Translations under genes and position numbers: made by a program
Assembly (NCBI RefSeq): GCF_022825805.1
Contig: NZ_JAJDWC010000139.1
Location: 1 to 51,768 of the forward strand
Direction: 5' to 3'
Source of the DNA: Phaeobacter sp.
GTDB taxonomy: Bacteria > Pseudomonadota > Alphaproteobacteria > Rhodobacterales > Rhodobacteraceae
Length of the DNA: 51,768 nucleotides
Shown here: one piece after another, positions 1 to 8,584 of the stretch
Layout of the letters: each line of letters starts with the position of its first letter
How positions within the stretch are numbered: position 1 is the first letter of the stretch
The notes under the pieces: model-generated
Database searches by the model: none
What the model saw: the letters and a program-made list of their open reading frames with translations, nothing else
Told to the model about the DNA's origin: nothing

Positions 1-89
1 CGCACCAATCGCGCTCGACCCAAAGGTGTCAGTCTGGCATTGCTGTGAATGTTCATTCGATCCCTCCGAATAGGGTTGGTGCTTGGTAA

Positions 90-590
90 CTCCAACCAAC
101 TCGGTCTGGATCGAATGGACAACCTGTTGAAAGCTCACAGCTAGAGGACTGGTTCGCATCGGTGAACGTGAACCTGACGGGCATGTATTTGGCGGCGCGG
201 TCGGCGTTTGCGCAGATGCGGCAGCAGTCGCCAGGTGGTGGTCGGATCATCAACAACGGTTCAATCGCGGCCCATGTGCCTCGTCCAAACTCCGCGCCTT
301 ATGCTGCAACCAAAGCGGCCATCACGGGTTTGACCCGCAGCCTGTCCCTGGATGGCCGGGCCTTTGATATCGCCTGTGGTCAGATTGACATCGGAAATGC
401 GCAAACGCCAATGGTCGAAGATCTGGCCCGGCGCCATGCGGAACTGAACCCTGAGGCTGAGCCGATGCACAGTTTTGATGTCGCGGATGCGGCGAGATCG
501 GTGCTGCATATGGCCAACCTGCCACCCGAGGCAAATGTGCAGTTTATGACGGTCATGGCGACCAAAATGCCCTATATCGGCCGCGGGTGA
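90..590 (+). pseudogene. Short-chain dehydrogenase/reductase, N-terminally truncated remnant
   Basis: The open frame covers only the back two thirds of an SDR oxidoreductase. Visible parts are the helix with NVNLTG, the catalytic serine strand (INNGSIAAH), the Tyr-x3-Lys pair in PYAATK, and a complete-looking C-terminus ending in YIGRG. The Rossmann glycine motif and the NNAG strand are missing. Reading the frame upstream, coding-like sequence ([11 protein letters not shown]) continues before the GTG at 162, but a stop at 87-89 interrupts it and nothing SDR-like was found in 1-89 in any frame. I infer a 5'-truncated pseudogene, or a gene broken by a frameshift near 60-110. Without the cofactor-binding half it should not be an active reductase. 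The substrate cannot be told. Confidence 0.6.
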
Positions 591-599
591 GCGCAGGTC

Positions 600-1469
600 T
601 CAGCCGTTGCGCAGCATCCTGAAGGCCGCGGATGCACCCCAGCCCGCTGCAATTGCAATCGCTAAGGACATCAACCCGTACCAGAAGGGCTGTTCCCGCG
701 ACATCACATAGAGAAACCGCTCCAGCCCGACCTTTTGAACATCGATGGTGGTTTCATATTGGGCCACCACCTCGCCGCCGCGTGTGAGAAGAATGCGGGT
801 GCGGTACGCACCTTCGGTCAGATCTGCAGGCATATCGATGGCTGTGCGAAACAATGTCTGTTCGTCCACGGCGACGGTGTTTTCCCGCAGGGAATACAGC
901 CCCTCGTTGGCGCGAATGCGTTTGACAGCGTTGGCGAATTCCTGAGCATCGCGAATATGCATGCCTGCCCCGACAGAACGGATCGCCCGGCCAATTGATA
1001 CGCGATATCGCAGATCTTCGGTGTCAGTCAAAACATCGGAAAACGGCGCAGAGGTCGCCACTGCATAAAAGCTCGGCGCGGAGTCGACCAACACGGAATC
1101 GGTGTTTACCCAGATGCCCAGTTTCTGTTCCTTGCGTCGCACCATCACCGGGGCGGATGGCCCCGAGATTGCAACGATCACTTCAAGCGGATCTGTGTCT
1201 GGGATCGGTTGTTCCCGTTTAACCGCGCCGAAAACCAAGATTTCCGAGCCATCAAATGTCGCCGTGATGGCGACCTTGTCTTTGCTCAGTCCCAGGACCA
1301 CCTCTTCACCGGAGGAGCTGGGCGTGCTGTTTGAGGTGGTTTGTGCGGCCAGATTTGTGACGCTGGCGATCAGGAAGACAGTGATTGCCACACAGAGCGA
1401 TAGGGCGGCGCGCCCGTGGCGCAGCCACTGTGTCGTTGCTCGGCGTGGGTTCGAGATCCACTGTCCCAT
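600..1469 (-). CDS. TIGR02186-type membrane-anchored protein of unknown function
   Basis: About 289 residues. An N-terminal hydrophobic segment (roughly residues 20-42, ending LAAQ) looks like a signal peptide or anchor. A beta-rich exported domain follows, beginning near VVLGLSKDKVAITATFDG, and there is one C-terminal transmembrane helix just before the end. The ITATFDGSEILVFGAVKRE stretch is what I recognise as the TIGR02186 family, which typically sits beside TauE/SafE permeases in Alphaproteobacteria. I chose the ATG at 1469 over the longer frame because it lies one base after the stop of the upstream permease gene, indicating translational coupling. By its context it probably assists the exporter, but its biochemical role is unknown. 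Confidence 0.75.
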   Translation of the reverse strand: MGQWISNPRRATTQWLRHGRAALSLCVAITVFLIASVTNLAAQTTSNSTPSSSGEEVVLGLSKDKVAITATFDGSEILVFGAVKREQPIPDTDPLEVIVAISGPSAPVMVRRKEQKLGIWVNTDSVLVDSAPSFYAVATSAPFSDVLTDTEDLRYRVSIGRAIRSVGAGMHIRDAQEFANAVKRIRANEGLYSLRENTVAVDEQTLFRTAIDMPADLTEGAYRTRILLTRGGEVVAQYETTIDVQKVGLERFLYVMSREQPFWYGLMSLAIAIAAGWGASAAFRMLRNG

Positions 1470-1470
1470 G

Positions 1471-2394
1471 TCAGTGCCCCTCCGCCACGCCAAGGGTGAA
1501 CAGTTCGCTTGGCGTGAGCAGCAGATCAAGACCAAGTTTGAAGCAAACAGCCAGAACCATCAGCGCCAGCAAAATCCGCAGCTGCTCTGCCTTGAGGTAG
1601 GTGCCAATCCGGGTGCCGATCTGGGCACCGATCACACCACCCACCAGCAGCAGGACAGCCAGAACAATATCAACCGTGTAGTTGGTTGTTGCGTGCAGCA
1701 TCGTGGTGAAGGCTGTGACGAGGATGATCTGAAACAGCGAAGTGCCAACCACAACCTTTGTCGGCATGCCGAGGATGTAGATCATTGCAGGCACCATGAT
1801 GAAGCCACCGCCAACACCCATGATTGCGGCAAGGATGCCGACGAGGATGCCAACCATGATTGGTGGGATCACCGAAATATAGAGACCTGAGGTCCGGAAC
1901 CGCATCTTCAGAGGCAGCGCATGGACCCAACCGCGCTGGCGACGTTTTGGTACGGGGTTCCCGCCTGCGCGGCGGGACTTGCGCAGCGCGTTCAGGCTTT
2001 CGATGAACATCAAGCCACCGACAACGCCGAGAAAAACCACATAGCAGAGCTTTACCAGCAGATCGACTTGCCCAAGGCTCTTTAGGTAGTTGAAAACCAG
2101 CACACCAATCGCAGCACCGATCAGGCCCCCGGCCTGTAGGACAAGTCCCATTTTTATGTCGACGGTGCGCCGCCTGAAATGCGCCAAAACACCGGAAAAG
2201 GACGATGCGACGATCTGGTTCGCTTCCGTCGCGACGGCGACAGCGGGCGGAATGCCAATGAAAAACAGCAGTGGCGTCATCAGGAAGCCCCCACCGACGC
2301 CGAACATGCCTGACAGGATGCCGACCATCCCTCCAAGGCCAAGCAGCAAGAATGCGTTGACCGAAACTTCAGCGATGGGGAGGTAAATCTGCAT
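1471..2394 (-). CDS. TauE/SafE family sulfite exporter-type permease
   Basis: A 307-residue polytopic membrane protein with the two-fold repeated architecture of the TauE/SafE (DUF81) family. Each half begins with a glycine-rich GxxxGxxG(V/M)GGG segment: GMFGVGGGFLMTPLL near residue 30 and AAIMGVGGGFIMVPA near residue 190. A cytoplasmic basic loop (LRKSRRAGGNPVPKRRQR) joins the halves. Family members move sulfite, sulfoacetate or other small sulfur-containing anions across the inner membrane; the substrate here cannot be read from sequence. Its stop codon is one base from the start of the TIGR02186-type gene downstream, so the two are almost certainly one transcript. Confidence 0.85.
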   Translation of the reverse strand: MQIYLPIAEVSVNAFLLLGLGGMVGILSGMFGVGGGFLMTPLLFFIGIPPAVAVATEANQIVASSFSGVLAHFRRRTVDIKMGLVLQAGGLIGAAIGVLVFNYLKSLGQVDLLVKLCYVVFLGVVGGLMFIESLNALRKSRRAGGNPVPKRRQRGWVHALPLKMRFRTSGLYISVIPPIMVGILVGILAAIMGVGGGFIMVPAMIYILGMPTKVVVGTSLFQIILVTAFTTMLHATTNYTVDIVLAVLLLVGGVIGAQIGTRIGTYLKAEQLRILLALMVLAVCFKLGLDLLLTPSELFTLGVAEGH

Positions 2395-2548
2395 GCGCTA
2401 TTTAGATCCTAGCGTCTGTTTAAAATCAACAGCCTATGCCCGAATATGGGCAACAGGACTGCTATTGCCTGCGAAACTGGCGCTATACATTCGGGGGTTT
2501 GTTCCGCTGCCGCGACCTTCTGAAGGTAAATCGGCTGTCAGTTACACA

Positions 2549-2577
2549 AAACGCCCGGCGAAATCCGCCGGGCGTTT
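2549..2577 (-). terminator. Rho-independent terminator of the BMP-type ABC operon
   Basis: A perfect 9-bp GC stem (CGCCCGGCG at 2552-2560 and its complement at 2566-2574) with a 5-nt loop is flanked by A and T runs. On the minus strand the stem is followed by GTTTTGTG. It lies about 30 bases past the stop of the last permease gene. The region 2395-2548 upstream of the divergently placed TauE gene shows no gene. Confidence 0.8.
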
Positions 2578-2605
2578 GTTATTTTCCGCGGTTGTGGCGG
2601 GCGCC

Positions 2606-3574
2606 TCAGCGCTCTTTGACGTAGGGTTCGCCGCCTGCTTTGGGCGGAATGGCCTTGCCGACGAATCCCGCGAGGATCACAACCGTCAGGATGTAGGGCA
2701 GAGCGTCCATGAACTGCACCGGAATGACGATCGTCCCCAATTCGATGTTCTGGAACCTCAGCGCAACTGCCTGCAACAGACCGAACAGCAAGCATGCACC
2801 AAGCGCGTGCCAGGGCCGCCATTTCGCAAAGATCAGTGCTGCAAGCGCGATGAACCCGCGCCCTGCAGTCATGTCTTTCACAAAACCAGCCTGCAGCGCT
2901 GTCGCAAGATAGGCTCCCGCGATGCCGCAGAGCAGGCCACAGATCATAACAGCCGCATAGCGCAGCCCAACAACTGACACACCGGCCGTATCGACGGCAG
3001 CAGGGTTTTCGCCAACCGCGCGCAGCCGCAGGCCGAAGCGGGTGCCAAACAGGATCCAAGCCGTCGCAGGAACTGCCAGGAAGGCCAGATAGACCAGGAT
3101 CGAATGTCCAGACAGCAGCTCGCTATAAATCGGTCCAATGAATGGCACCGGCTCTATAGCATCCGCAAACGGCAGAGTGATTGGCTCAAAACGCCCGCCG
3201 GATATCAGCGAGGGGGTGCGCCCGCCTTGTTGGAACCAATCCTGCGCGATCAGGACTGTCATGCCAGCAGCCAAGAAATTGATCGCCACACCCGAGATCA
3301 GCTGGTTGCCGCGGAAGGTGATGGACGCCAGACCGTGCAGACCGCTCAGCGCCAGCGATGACGCGATTCCGGCCAACAGACCATACCAGACATTGCCCGT
3401 GGTGGCGGCGATAGCGGCAGAGAAGAAAGCGGCCATCAACATCTTGCCTTCCAGGCCAATGTCGAAAATGCCCGCACGCTCAGAAAACAAACCTGCCAGA
3501 CAGGCCAACAGAAGCGGCGTTGCCAGACGAACGGTGCTGTCCAGAACTTGGATCAGTGTCAGAAAATCCATCAC
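2606..3574 (-). CDS. ABC transporter permease, BMP/nucleoside type (YufQ/NupQ-like)
   Basis: A 322-residue inner-membrane permease of the BPD_transp_2 family. The landmark near the N-terminus, LFSERAGIFDIGLEGKMLMAAF, is the usual one for the second permease of BmpA-type nucleoside importers. About nine hydrophobic helices are visible. Its ATG overlaps the stop of the preceding permease by 4 bases (ATGA), and it is the last gene before the terminator at 2549-2577. With the neighbouring permease, the double ATPase and the BMP lipoprotein-family binding protein it should form one importer for purine or pyrimidine nucleosides. The specificity is inferred from the family. Confidence 0.9.
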   Translation of the reverse strand: MMDFLTLIQVLDSTVRLATPLLLACLAGLFSERAGIFDIGLEGKMLMAAFFSAAIAATTGNVWYGLLAGIASSLALSGLHGLASITFRGNQLISGVAINFLAAGMTVLIAQDWFQQGGRTPSLISGGRFEPITLPFADAIEPVPFIGPIYSELLSGHSILVYLAFLAVPATAWILFGTRFGLRLRAVGENPAAVDTAGVSVVGLRYAAVMICGLLCGIAGAYLATALQAGFVKDMTAGRGFIALAALIFAKWRPWHALGACLLFGLLQAVALRFQNIELGTIVIPVQFMDALPYILTVVILAGFVGKAIPPKAGGEPYVKER

Positions 3575-4665
3575 GCCTTCTCCCGACGCATTGCAAGGAA
3601 GAGTTTTTCCAGCGGGCTGCGCACCATATTGTCCAGGGCCCCTGTAAACAGGATGACCAAGGCCTGAATGACAACGATCAATTCACGCGGGATGCTGGTC
3701 CAAAGCGCGAGTTCCGCACCGCCCTGATAGAGGAAGCCGAACAAAATCGCAGCGAGGAACACGCCGAACGGGTGGCTGCGGCCCATGAGTGCCACCGCGA
3801 TACCGATGAAGCCTGCGCCCTCGGTGGAGTTCAAGACCAGGCGTTCTGCTTCGCCCATGACGTTGTTGGTGGCCATCATGCCGGCCAAACCGCCCGAGAT
3901 CAGCATCGCGATGATCGTGATCTTTACCGGAGAGATACCGGCATAGAGTGCGCCATGTTCTGAATTGCCATAGGCGCGGATCTCATAACCCAGCTTGGTG
4001 CGCCAGATCAGCAACCAGACAGCAACGCAGGCAACCAGGGCCACGATGAAGCTGACATTGGCTGGGGCCGCTTTCGAAAACTCGATCCCAATTGGCGCCA
4101 GGATTTCATGCAGCGATGGCAGATGAACCGTTTCGGGGAACCGGGCTGTTGCCGGGTCCATGGACCCTTCGGGCCGCATGAGGTTGACCAGAACATAGTT
4201 CAACACCGCGGCTGCGATGAAGTTGAACATGATGGTGGTGATCACGATGTGGCTGCCGCGTTTCGCCTGCAGATACGCAGGAATTGAGGCCCAGGCGGCA
4301 CCAAACAATGCAGCGCCAAGGCTGGCAAAGATCAGCGCCAGCGACCAATGTGGCCAGTCGATGTAAAGGCACATGATCGCAACGCCCAGCCCGCCCAGCA
4401 TCGCCTGGCCTTCGCCACCGATGTTGAACAACCGCGCGTGAAAGGCAACGGACACTGCGAGGCCGGTGAAGAGGAAGTTTGTGGCGTAATAGAGCGTATA
4501 GCCCCAGCCATACGTGGAACCAAGCGCCCCAGACACCATCAGGTTCACGGCGGCGACAGGGTCTTCGCCAATGCCGAGGATGACAAGGGCGGACAGAACA
4601 GCGGCCAACAATAGGCTGATCAGCGGGATCAGCACGACATCGGCCCATTTGGGCATCTTATCCAT
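3571..4665 (-). CDS. ABC transporter permease, BMP/nucleoside type (YufP/NupP-like)
   Basis: 364 residues, the longer of the two permeases of this importer, as is usual for the family. Multiple helices flank the characteristic segment FHARLFNIGGEGQAMLGGLG near residue 80, the counterpart of the EGK motif in the partner permease. Its start codon directly follows the stop of the ATPase gene (TAA then ATG) and its end overlaps the next gene by 4 bases, so synthesis of the three membrane-complex subunits is coupled. Confidence 0.9.
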   Translation of the reverse strand: MDKMPKWADVVLIPLISLLLAAVLSALVILGIGEDPVAAVNLMVSGALGSTYGWGYTLYYATNFLFTGLAVSVAFHARLFNIGGEGQAMLGGLGVAIMCLYIDWPHWSLALIFASLGAALFGAAWASIPAYLQAKRGSHIVITTIMFNFIAAAVLNYVLVNLMRPEGSMDPATARFPETVHLPSLHEILAPIGIEFSKAAPANVSFIVALVACVAVWLLIWRTKLGYEIRAYGNSEHGALYAGISPVKITIIAMLISGGLAGMMATNNVMGEAERLVLNSTEGAGFIGIAVALMGRSHPFGVFLAAILFGFLYQGGAELALWTSIPRELIVVIQALVILFTGALDNMVRSPLEKLFLAMRREKA

Positions 4666-6195
4666 TTACGCGGCCTCCCCCGCGACGCCGGCCATCAGCA
4701 GGCCCAGCTCTTTTTCATCGGTTTGATCGGCAGGGCGTTCACCCATGATCATGCCATCAAACATAACCGCGACTCTGTCGGAGAGAGACATGATCTCTTC
4801 CAGTTCGACGGACACCAGCAAGACGGCTTGGCCCTGATCGCGCAGTTCGACAATCTGTTTGTGAATGAATTCAATGGCGCCAATATCGACACCACGCGTT
4901 GGCTGACCGATCAGCAAAAGGTCAGGATTGCGCTCGATCTCGCGGGCTACGACGATTTTCTGCTGGTTGCCACCAGAGAAGTTTTTGGCCGCCAGCCACG
5001 GATCTGGTGGGCGCACATCGAATTTCGCCATTTTGGCTTCGGTGTCGGCGCGCAGTGCCGCGTTGTCCATCAGAATGCCGCGTTGATATTCTTGCGAATG
5101 GTGGTAGCCGAAGGCCACATTTTCCCAGGCATGGAAATCCATGATCAGGCCCTCGCGCTGCCGATCTTCGGGAACATGGGCGACATGGGCGCTGCGCCGG
5201 GCACGGGCGTCGGACCCTTTGCCAGAGAGCGGCAGATCCGTCCCATTGAGCCGGATGTTGCCATCACCACTGCGCATTCCGCCCAGCACTTCAAGCAATT
5301 CAGATTGGCCGTTGCCTGCAACGCCTGCAATCCCAACAATCTCGCCTGCGCGCACCGTCAGGTTCAAGTCTTTGACGCGGGCCACACCGGCCTCGTCGAC
5401 AACGTTGAGATTTTCGATTTCGAGAATGGGCTTGCCGGGCTGGGCAGGAACCTTGTCCACGCGCAACAGAACTTTGCGGCCTACCATAAGTTCCGCAAGC
5501 TGCTCGGGGTTTGTTTCTGCTGTCTTGACGGTTGCAGTCATCTCGCCGCGCCGCATAACCGAGACAGTGTCGGTGTATTCCATGATCTCCCGTAGTTTGT
5601 GGGTGATCAGGATGATGGTTTTGCCCTCTGCCCGCAGGCGGTCCAGAATGCGGAAAAGCTGGTCTGCTTCTGCGGGGGTCAAAACGCCGGTGGGTTCGTC
5701 GAGGATCAGAATATCTGCCTGGCGGTAGAGCGCTTTCAAAATCTCCACGCGTTGCTGCATTCCGACGCCGATGGTGTCGATACGCGCATCAGGGTCGATG
5801 TTCAGCTCGTATTCGCTGGCCAGCCCTTGCAGGGTTTTGCGCGCTTTGCTGAGCGAAGGTTTCAGCAGGCCGCCGTCTTCCGCACCCAGGATGATGTTCT
5901 CTAGAACGGTGAAGTTCTCAACCAGCTTGAAGTGCTGAAACACCATCCCGATCCCAGCAGAGATCGCCGCTTGGCTGTCCGGGATTTCAGTACGTTTCCC
6001 GTGAATCCAAACCTCACCTTTGTCGGCTTTGTAAAACCCGTATAGGATACTCATCAGGGTTGACTTACCGGCGCCGTTTTCGCCGATAATCCCGTGAATC
6101 GTGCCGGGGGAAACACGGATAGAGATGTCCTTGTTGGCCTGGACTGGGCCAAAGGCTTTGGAGATGCCTTTGAGTTCAATTGCTGGCGCCGTCAT
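4666..6195 (-). CDS. ABC transporter ATP-binding protein, duplicated, BMP/nucleoside type
   Basis: 509 residues with two ABC cassettes, the arrangement known for sugar and nucleoside importers (MglA, YufO). The first half carries a Walker A GENGAGKST near residue 38, a Q-loop (GMVFQHFKL) and a Walker B (ILILDEPTGVL). The second half has a variant Walker A (GVAGNGQSE) with no lysine in the usual place, a signature FSGGNQQK, and LLIGQPTRG in place of a full DEPT. A degenerate second site is normal in this family. It energises import with the two downstream permeases. Confidence 0.92.
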   Translation of the reverse strand: MTAPAIELKGISKAFGPVQANKDISIRVSPGTIHGIIGENGAGKSTLMSILYGFYKADKGEVWIHGKRTEIPDSQAAISAGIGMVFQHFKLVENFTVLENIILGAEDGGLLKPSLSKARKTLQGLASEYELNIDPDARIDTIGVGMQQRVEILKALYRQADILILDEPTGVLTPAEADQLFRILDRLRAEGKTIILITHKLREIMEYTDTVSVMRRGEMTATVKTAETNPEQLAELMVGRKVLLRVDKVPAQPGKPILEIENLNVVDEAGVARVKDLNLTVRAGEIVGIAGVAGNGQSELLEVLGGMRSGDGNIRLNGTDLPLSGKGSDARARRSAHVAHVPEDRQREGLIMDFHAWENVAFGYHHSQEYQRGILMDNAALRADTEAKMAKFDVRPPDPWLAAKNFSGGNQQKIVVAREIERNPDLLLIGQPTRGVDIGAIEFIHKQIVELRDQGQAVLLVSVELEEIMSLSDRVAVMFDGMIMGERPADQTDEKELGLLMAGVAGEAA

Positions 6196-6292
6196 TCGGG
6201 CTCCCCTTATTGATCCTAGATTGATCCCACTGCTGGAGTGTTGTCGCCAACGTCAGTCCTGACGGATCATTGGTCATCTAGGAAAAATCAAA

Positions 6293-6322
6293 CCCGGAGG
6301 CAGCTGTGGCACCGCCTCCGGG
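6293..6322 (-). terminator. Intercistronic hairpin between binding-protein and ATPase genes
   Basis: A perfect 9-bp stem, CCCGGAGGC at 6293-6301 and GCCTCCGGG at 6314-6322, has a 12-nt loop. On the minus strand it is followed by TTTGATTTTTCC, which resembles a terminator. It lies 71 bases after the binding-protein stop and about 98 bases before the ATPase start. I infer a partial terminator or 3' mRNA stabiliser that lets the binding protein be made in excess over the membrane subunits. The gap 6196-6393 contains no gene. Confidence 0.65.
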
Positions 6323-6393
6323 CAATTGGAAACCCCCGGTCACCATCCAGATCGACATACGATCAAACATGGGCCGGGGGCGGTGTTCAGATA

Positions 6394-7389
6394 TCAGAAC
6401 GACAGTGCTGGGCAGCTGTCATCGGACATGTAGTCGTGAACTTTGATCTCACCGGTTGCGATCTTGGTTGCCGCCTCATCCGCAGCAGCTTGCATTTCTG
6501 CGGTGATCAGCGGTGCATTGTTGTCGTCAACCGCGAAGCCAACACCACCGTTGGACAGACCCATTACGGAGAAGCCGGTTTCCAGACCAGGGCCGTCCTG
6601 GAATGCTTCGAACACGGCGTTGTCGACGCGCTTCAGCATGGAGGTCAGGACCTTACCTGGGTGCAGGTGGTTCTGGTTGCTGTCGACACCGATGGAGAGG
6701 ATGCCCTCATCTGCGGCGGTTTGCAGAACACCAACACCGGTGCCGCCTGCCGCTGCGTAGACAACGTCCGCGCCTTGGCTGATCTGCGCTTTGGTCAGCT
6801 CGGACCCTTTAACCGGATCGTTCCAAGCGGCCGGGGTGGTGCCTGTCATGTTGGCAATCACGGTCGCGTCGGGGTTCACGGCTTTCACACCTTCTGCGTA
6901 GCCACATGCGAATTTGCGGATCAGCGGGATGTCCATGCCACCGATGAAGCCAACGGTGCCGGATTTGGACGCTTTTGCGGCCAGCATACCAACCAGGTAG
7001 GAGCCTTCGTGCTCGTTGAAGACAACGGAACGCACGTTCGGGGCATCAACAACCATATCGATGATCACAAAGCTGGTGTCGGGATAGTCGCCCGCAACCT
7101 GGCCCAGAGCATCACCAAAGGCAAAGCCGGCCATGACGATTGGGTTGGCACCGGCTTCGGCGAAACGGCGCAGCGCCTGTTCACGCTGTGCTTCGGATTG
7201 CAGTTCGATCTCGCGGAAGCTGTTGCCGGTTTCTTCAGCCCAACGCTGCGCTCCGGTGAACGCGGCTTCGTTGAAGGATTTGTCGAACTTGCCGCCCAGA
7301 TCAAAGATCAGCGCCGGTTCTGCCAGGGCTGCGCCTGCGCTGAGTGCCACGGCGGCGACAGCGCCCATCAGGGATTTCATTACGGTCAT
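6394..7389 (-). CDS. BMP family nucleoside-binding protein of ABC importer
   Basis: About 331 residues after trimming. The N-terminus is a clean Sec signal peptide (MKSLMGAVAAVALSAGAALA) with cleavage before EPALIFDLGG. Family landmarks are KFDKSFNEAAF near residue 35, FAFGDALGQVA, the glycine-rich GTVGFIGGMDIPLIRKFACG in mid-protein, and QGADVVYAAAGGTGVG. These define the BMP (Bacillus/Treponema basic membrane protein) family of purine nucleoside receptors. I chose the ATG at 7389 because GGGAG lies about 9 bases ahead; the longer reading adds only non-signal sequence. It is the first gene of the four-gene importer operon. Confidence 0.9.
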   Translation of the reverse strand: MTVMKSLMGAVAAVALSAGAALAEPALIFDLGGKFDKSFNEAAFTGAQRWAEETGNSFREIELQSEAQREQALRRFAEAGANPIVMAGFAFGDALGQVAGDYPDTSFVIIDMVVDAPNVRSVVFNEHEGSYLVGMLAAKASKSGTVGFIGGMDIPLIRKFACGYAEGVKAVNPDATVIANMTGTTPAAWNDPVKGSELTKAQISQGADVVYAAAGGTGVGVLQTAADEGILSIGVDSNQNHLHPGKVLTSMLKRVDNAVFEAFQDGPGLETGFSVMGLSNGGVGFAVDDNNAPLITAEMQAAADEAATKIATGEIKVHDYMSDDSCPALSF

Positions 7390-7465
7390 TTTGGGTACTC
7401 CCATTATTTTTTCTTTTGCGATCGCGTGCGACCGCGCCAACCCGCATGGCGGAAAAGAGGTGCGC

Positions 7466-7510
7466 CAATGTAGTCCGTAGGGGGTGGAGGGGGTCAACCG
7501 TTTTTTGACC
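7466..7510 (-). promoter_or_regulatory. Candidate promoter and operator of the BMP importer operon
   Basis: A perfect inverted repeat, GGTCAA at 7492-7497 and TTGACC at 7505-7510 with a 7-base spacer, sits about 105 bases upstream of the binding-protein start. On the minus strand its downstream arm reads TTGACC, a good -35 box. Weak -10 candidates follow at 7467-7474. A regulator bound to the repeat would block RNA polymerase. The assignment is by eye only. Confidence 0.4.
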
Positions 7511-7536
7511 TTTTGGTCGTATTCTGCACAGGAAGC

Positions 7537-7983
7537 CTAACGGAAAGTGGCCGACATCAGGATTGCATCAACCGGTGGGTGGTCTTTTCGCGCGTAGTAC
7601 CGCGCCCGTCGGCCGCTTTCTGCGAATCCATTTGCGCGATACAGAATCTGCGCTGCGGTGTTGTCAGCCGCGACCTCCAGAAAACCAACGGTCGCGCCGC
7701 GTGCGGCAGCACAGGTTTTCCATTCGGCAAGGCACCGGGTGGCATGGCCCTGTCTCTGGTGATCAGGGTGAGTTGCGATGGTGATCAATTCCGCCTCATC
7801 CGCCACCACCCGACCAATGGCAAAACACCGGTCGTCGCCGACGGCATAGGTCAAGGAACTGTCCAGCAAAGATTGAAACTCTGCCTCTGACCAGGGGCGC
7901 GCTTGCAGGAACGCCGCTGCATGGATTTGCGCCATGACATTTGGCAATAGAGGCGTATTCGCGCTGCCCGAACCCTTTGGCAC
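7537..7983 (-). CDS. rimI: Ribosomal protein alanine N-acetyltransferase RimI-like GNAT
   Basis: 148 residues of a GNAT acetyltransferase. It shows the RimI-like opening (HAAAF...RPWSEAEF), the acetyl-CoA pyrophosphate loop in HPDHQRQGHATR near residue 78, and FLEVAADNTAAQILYRANGF, the strand and helix typical of RimI. RimI acetylates the N-terminal alanine of ribosomal protein S18. The GTG at 7983 starts only 4 bases after the tsaB stop; an internal ATG at 7935 is the alternative. Location directly after tsaB is a very common arrangement and supports the name over a generic GNAT. Confidence 0.82.
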   Translation of the reverse strand: MPKGSGSANTPLLPNVMAQIHAAAFLQARPWSEAEFQSLLDSSLTYAVGDDRCFAIGRVVADEAELITIATHPDHQRQGHATRCLAEWKTCAAARGATVGFLEVAADNTAAQILYRANGFAESGRRARYYARKDHPPVDAILMSATFR

Positions 7984-7987
7984 TTGG

Positions 7988-8584
7988 CTAGCCCTCGATC
8001 AGCTGCGGGGGTTGATCTTTGGATGGCGCAGCATCGGCAGCCCGAACATAGAGCGGGGCCGGTGGCGGCATGTCCTGCTGGTAACGACTGGCGGCGATGC
8101 GCGCGATCTGCGACGCCAGATCGGCAGGCGCGCAATCTGTGACCAGTGGCGTGTTTCTCGCCGCGGCTATCGCTTCGGCATCAGAGAGCGGTAGCAGCTG
8201 CGGATCAGACCCGGGCAGACAAACATAGACCTGATCGCGCGGGGCTGGCACGGCGGGAAGGACACCATCTTGTTCACGGCTGACAAATCCGTCCACCCCG
8301 ACAGCAGGGATGCCGAGGCCAAGGGCCAGCCCACGTGCGGCGGATACGGCAATTCGGATGCCGGTGAAGTTACCCGGCCCGACCCCCACGCCGAGTGCCG
8401 TGAGGTCGCTCCACTCGGCGCCACCGTCTGCCAAGGTTTCTTCCAGCAGCGGCATCAGCCGCTCAGCCTGACCTCGGGCCATGGTTTCTGCGCGCGACGC
8501 GATAATGTCGTGCCCTCGCAGCAAAGCGGCCGCGCAATGCGCGGCCGATGTATCAAATCCCAGGACCAGTGGTTCAGACGGCAA
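7988..8584 (-). CDS. tsaB: tRNA threonylcarbamoyladenosine biosynthesis protein TsaB
   Basis: 198 residues of the ASKHA fold. Diagnostic parts are the N-terminal LVLGFDTSAAHCAAAL and the VGVGPGNFTGIRI loop near residue 66, where TsaB lacks the metal-binding histidines of its partner TsaD. TsaB scaffolds TsaD and TsaE for t6A37 modification of ANN-decoding tRNAs. The start appears to be a TTG at 8584, since no ATG or GTG lies nearby in frame. It overlaps the end of the NifU-like gene by 11 bases, so translation is probably coupled. The C-terminal region is short, as is usual in Alphaproteobacteria. Confidence 0.9.
   Translation of the reverse strand: MPSEPLVLGFDTSAAHCAAALLRGHDIIASRAETMARGQAERLMPLLEETLADGGAEWSDLTALGVGVGPGNFTGIRIAVSAARGLALGLGIPAVGVDGFVSREQDGVLPAVPAPRDQVYVCLPGSDPQLLPLSDAEAIAAARNTPLVTDCAPADLASQIARIAASRYQQDMPPPAPLYVRAADAAPSKDQPPQLIEG

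Noticed and set aside
1102..1890. Long plus-strand frame (262 codons) across the TIGR02186 and TauE genes
   Set aside because: It is the antisense of two well-supported minus-strand genes, lacks family features and has unnatural composition rich in His, Asn and Gln.
6238..7473. 411-codon plus-strand frame opposite the BMP binding-protein gene
   Set aside because: The minus strand has a signal peptide and BMP motifs. The plus frame has no recognisable features.
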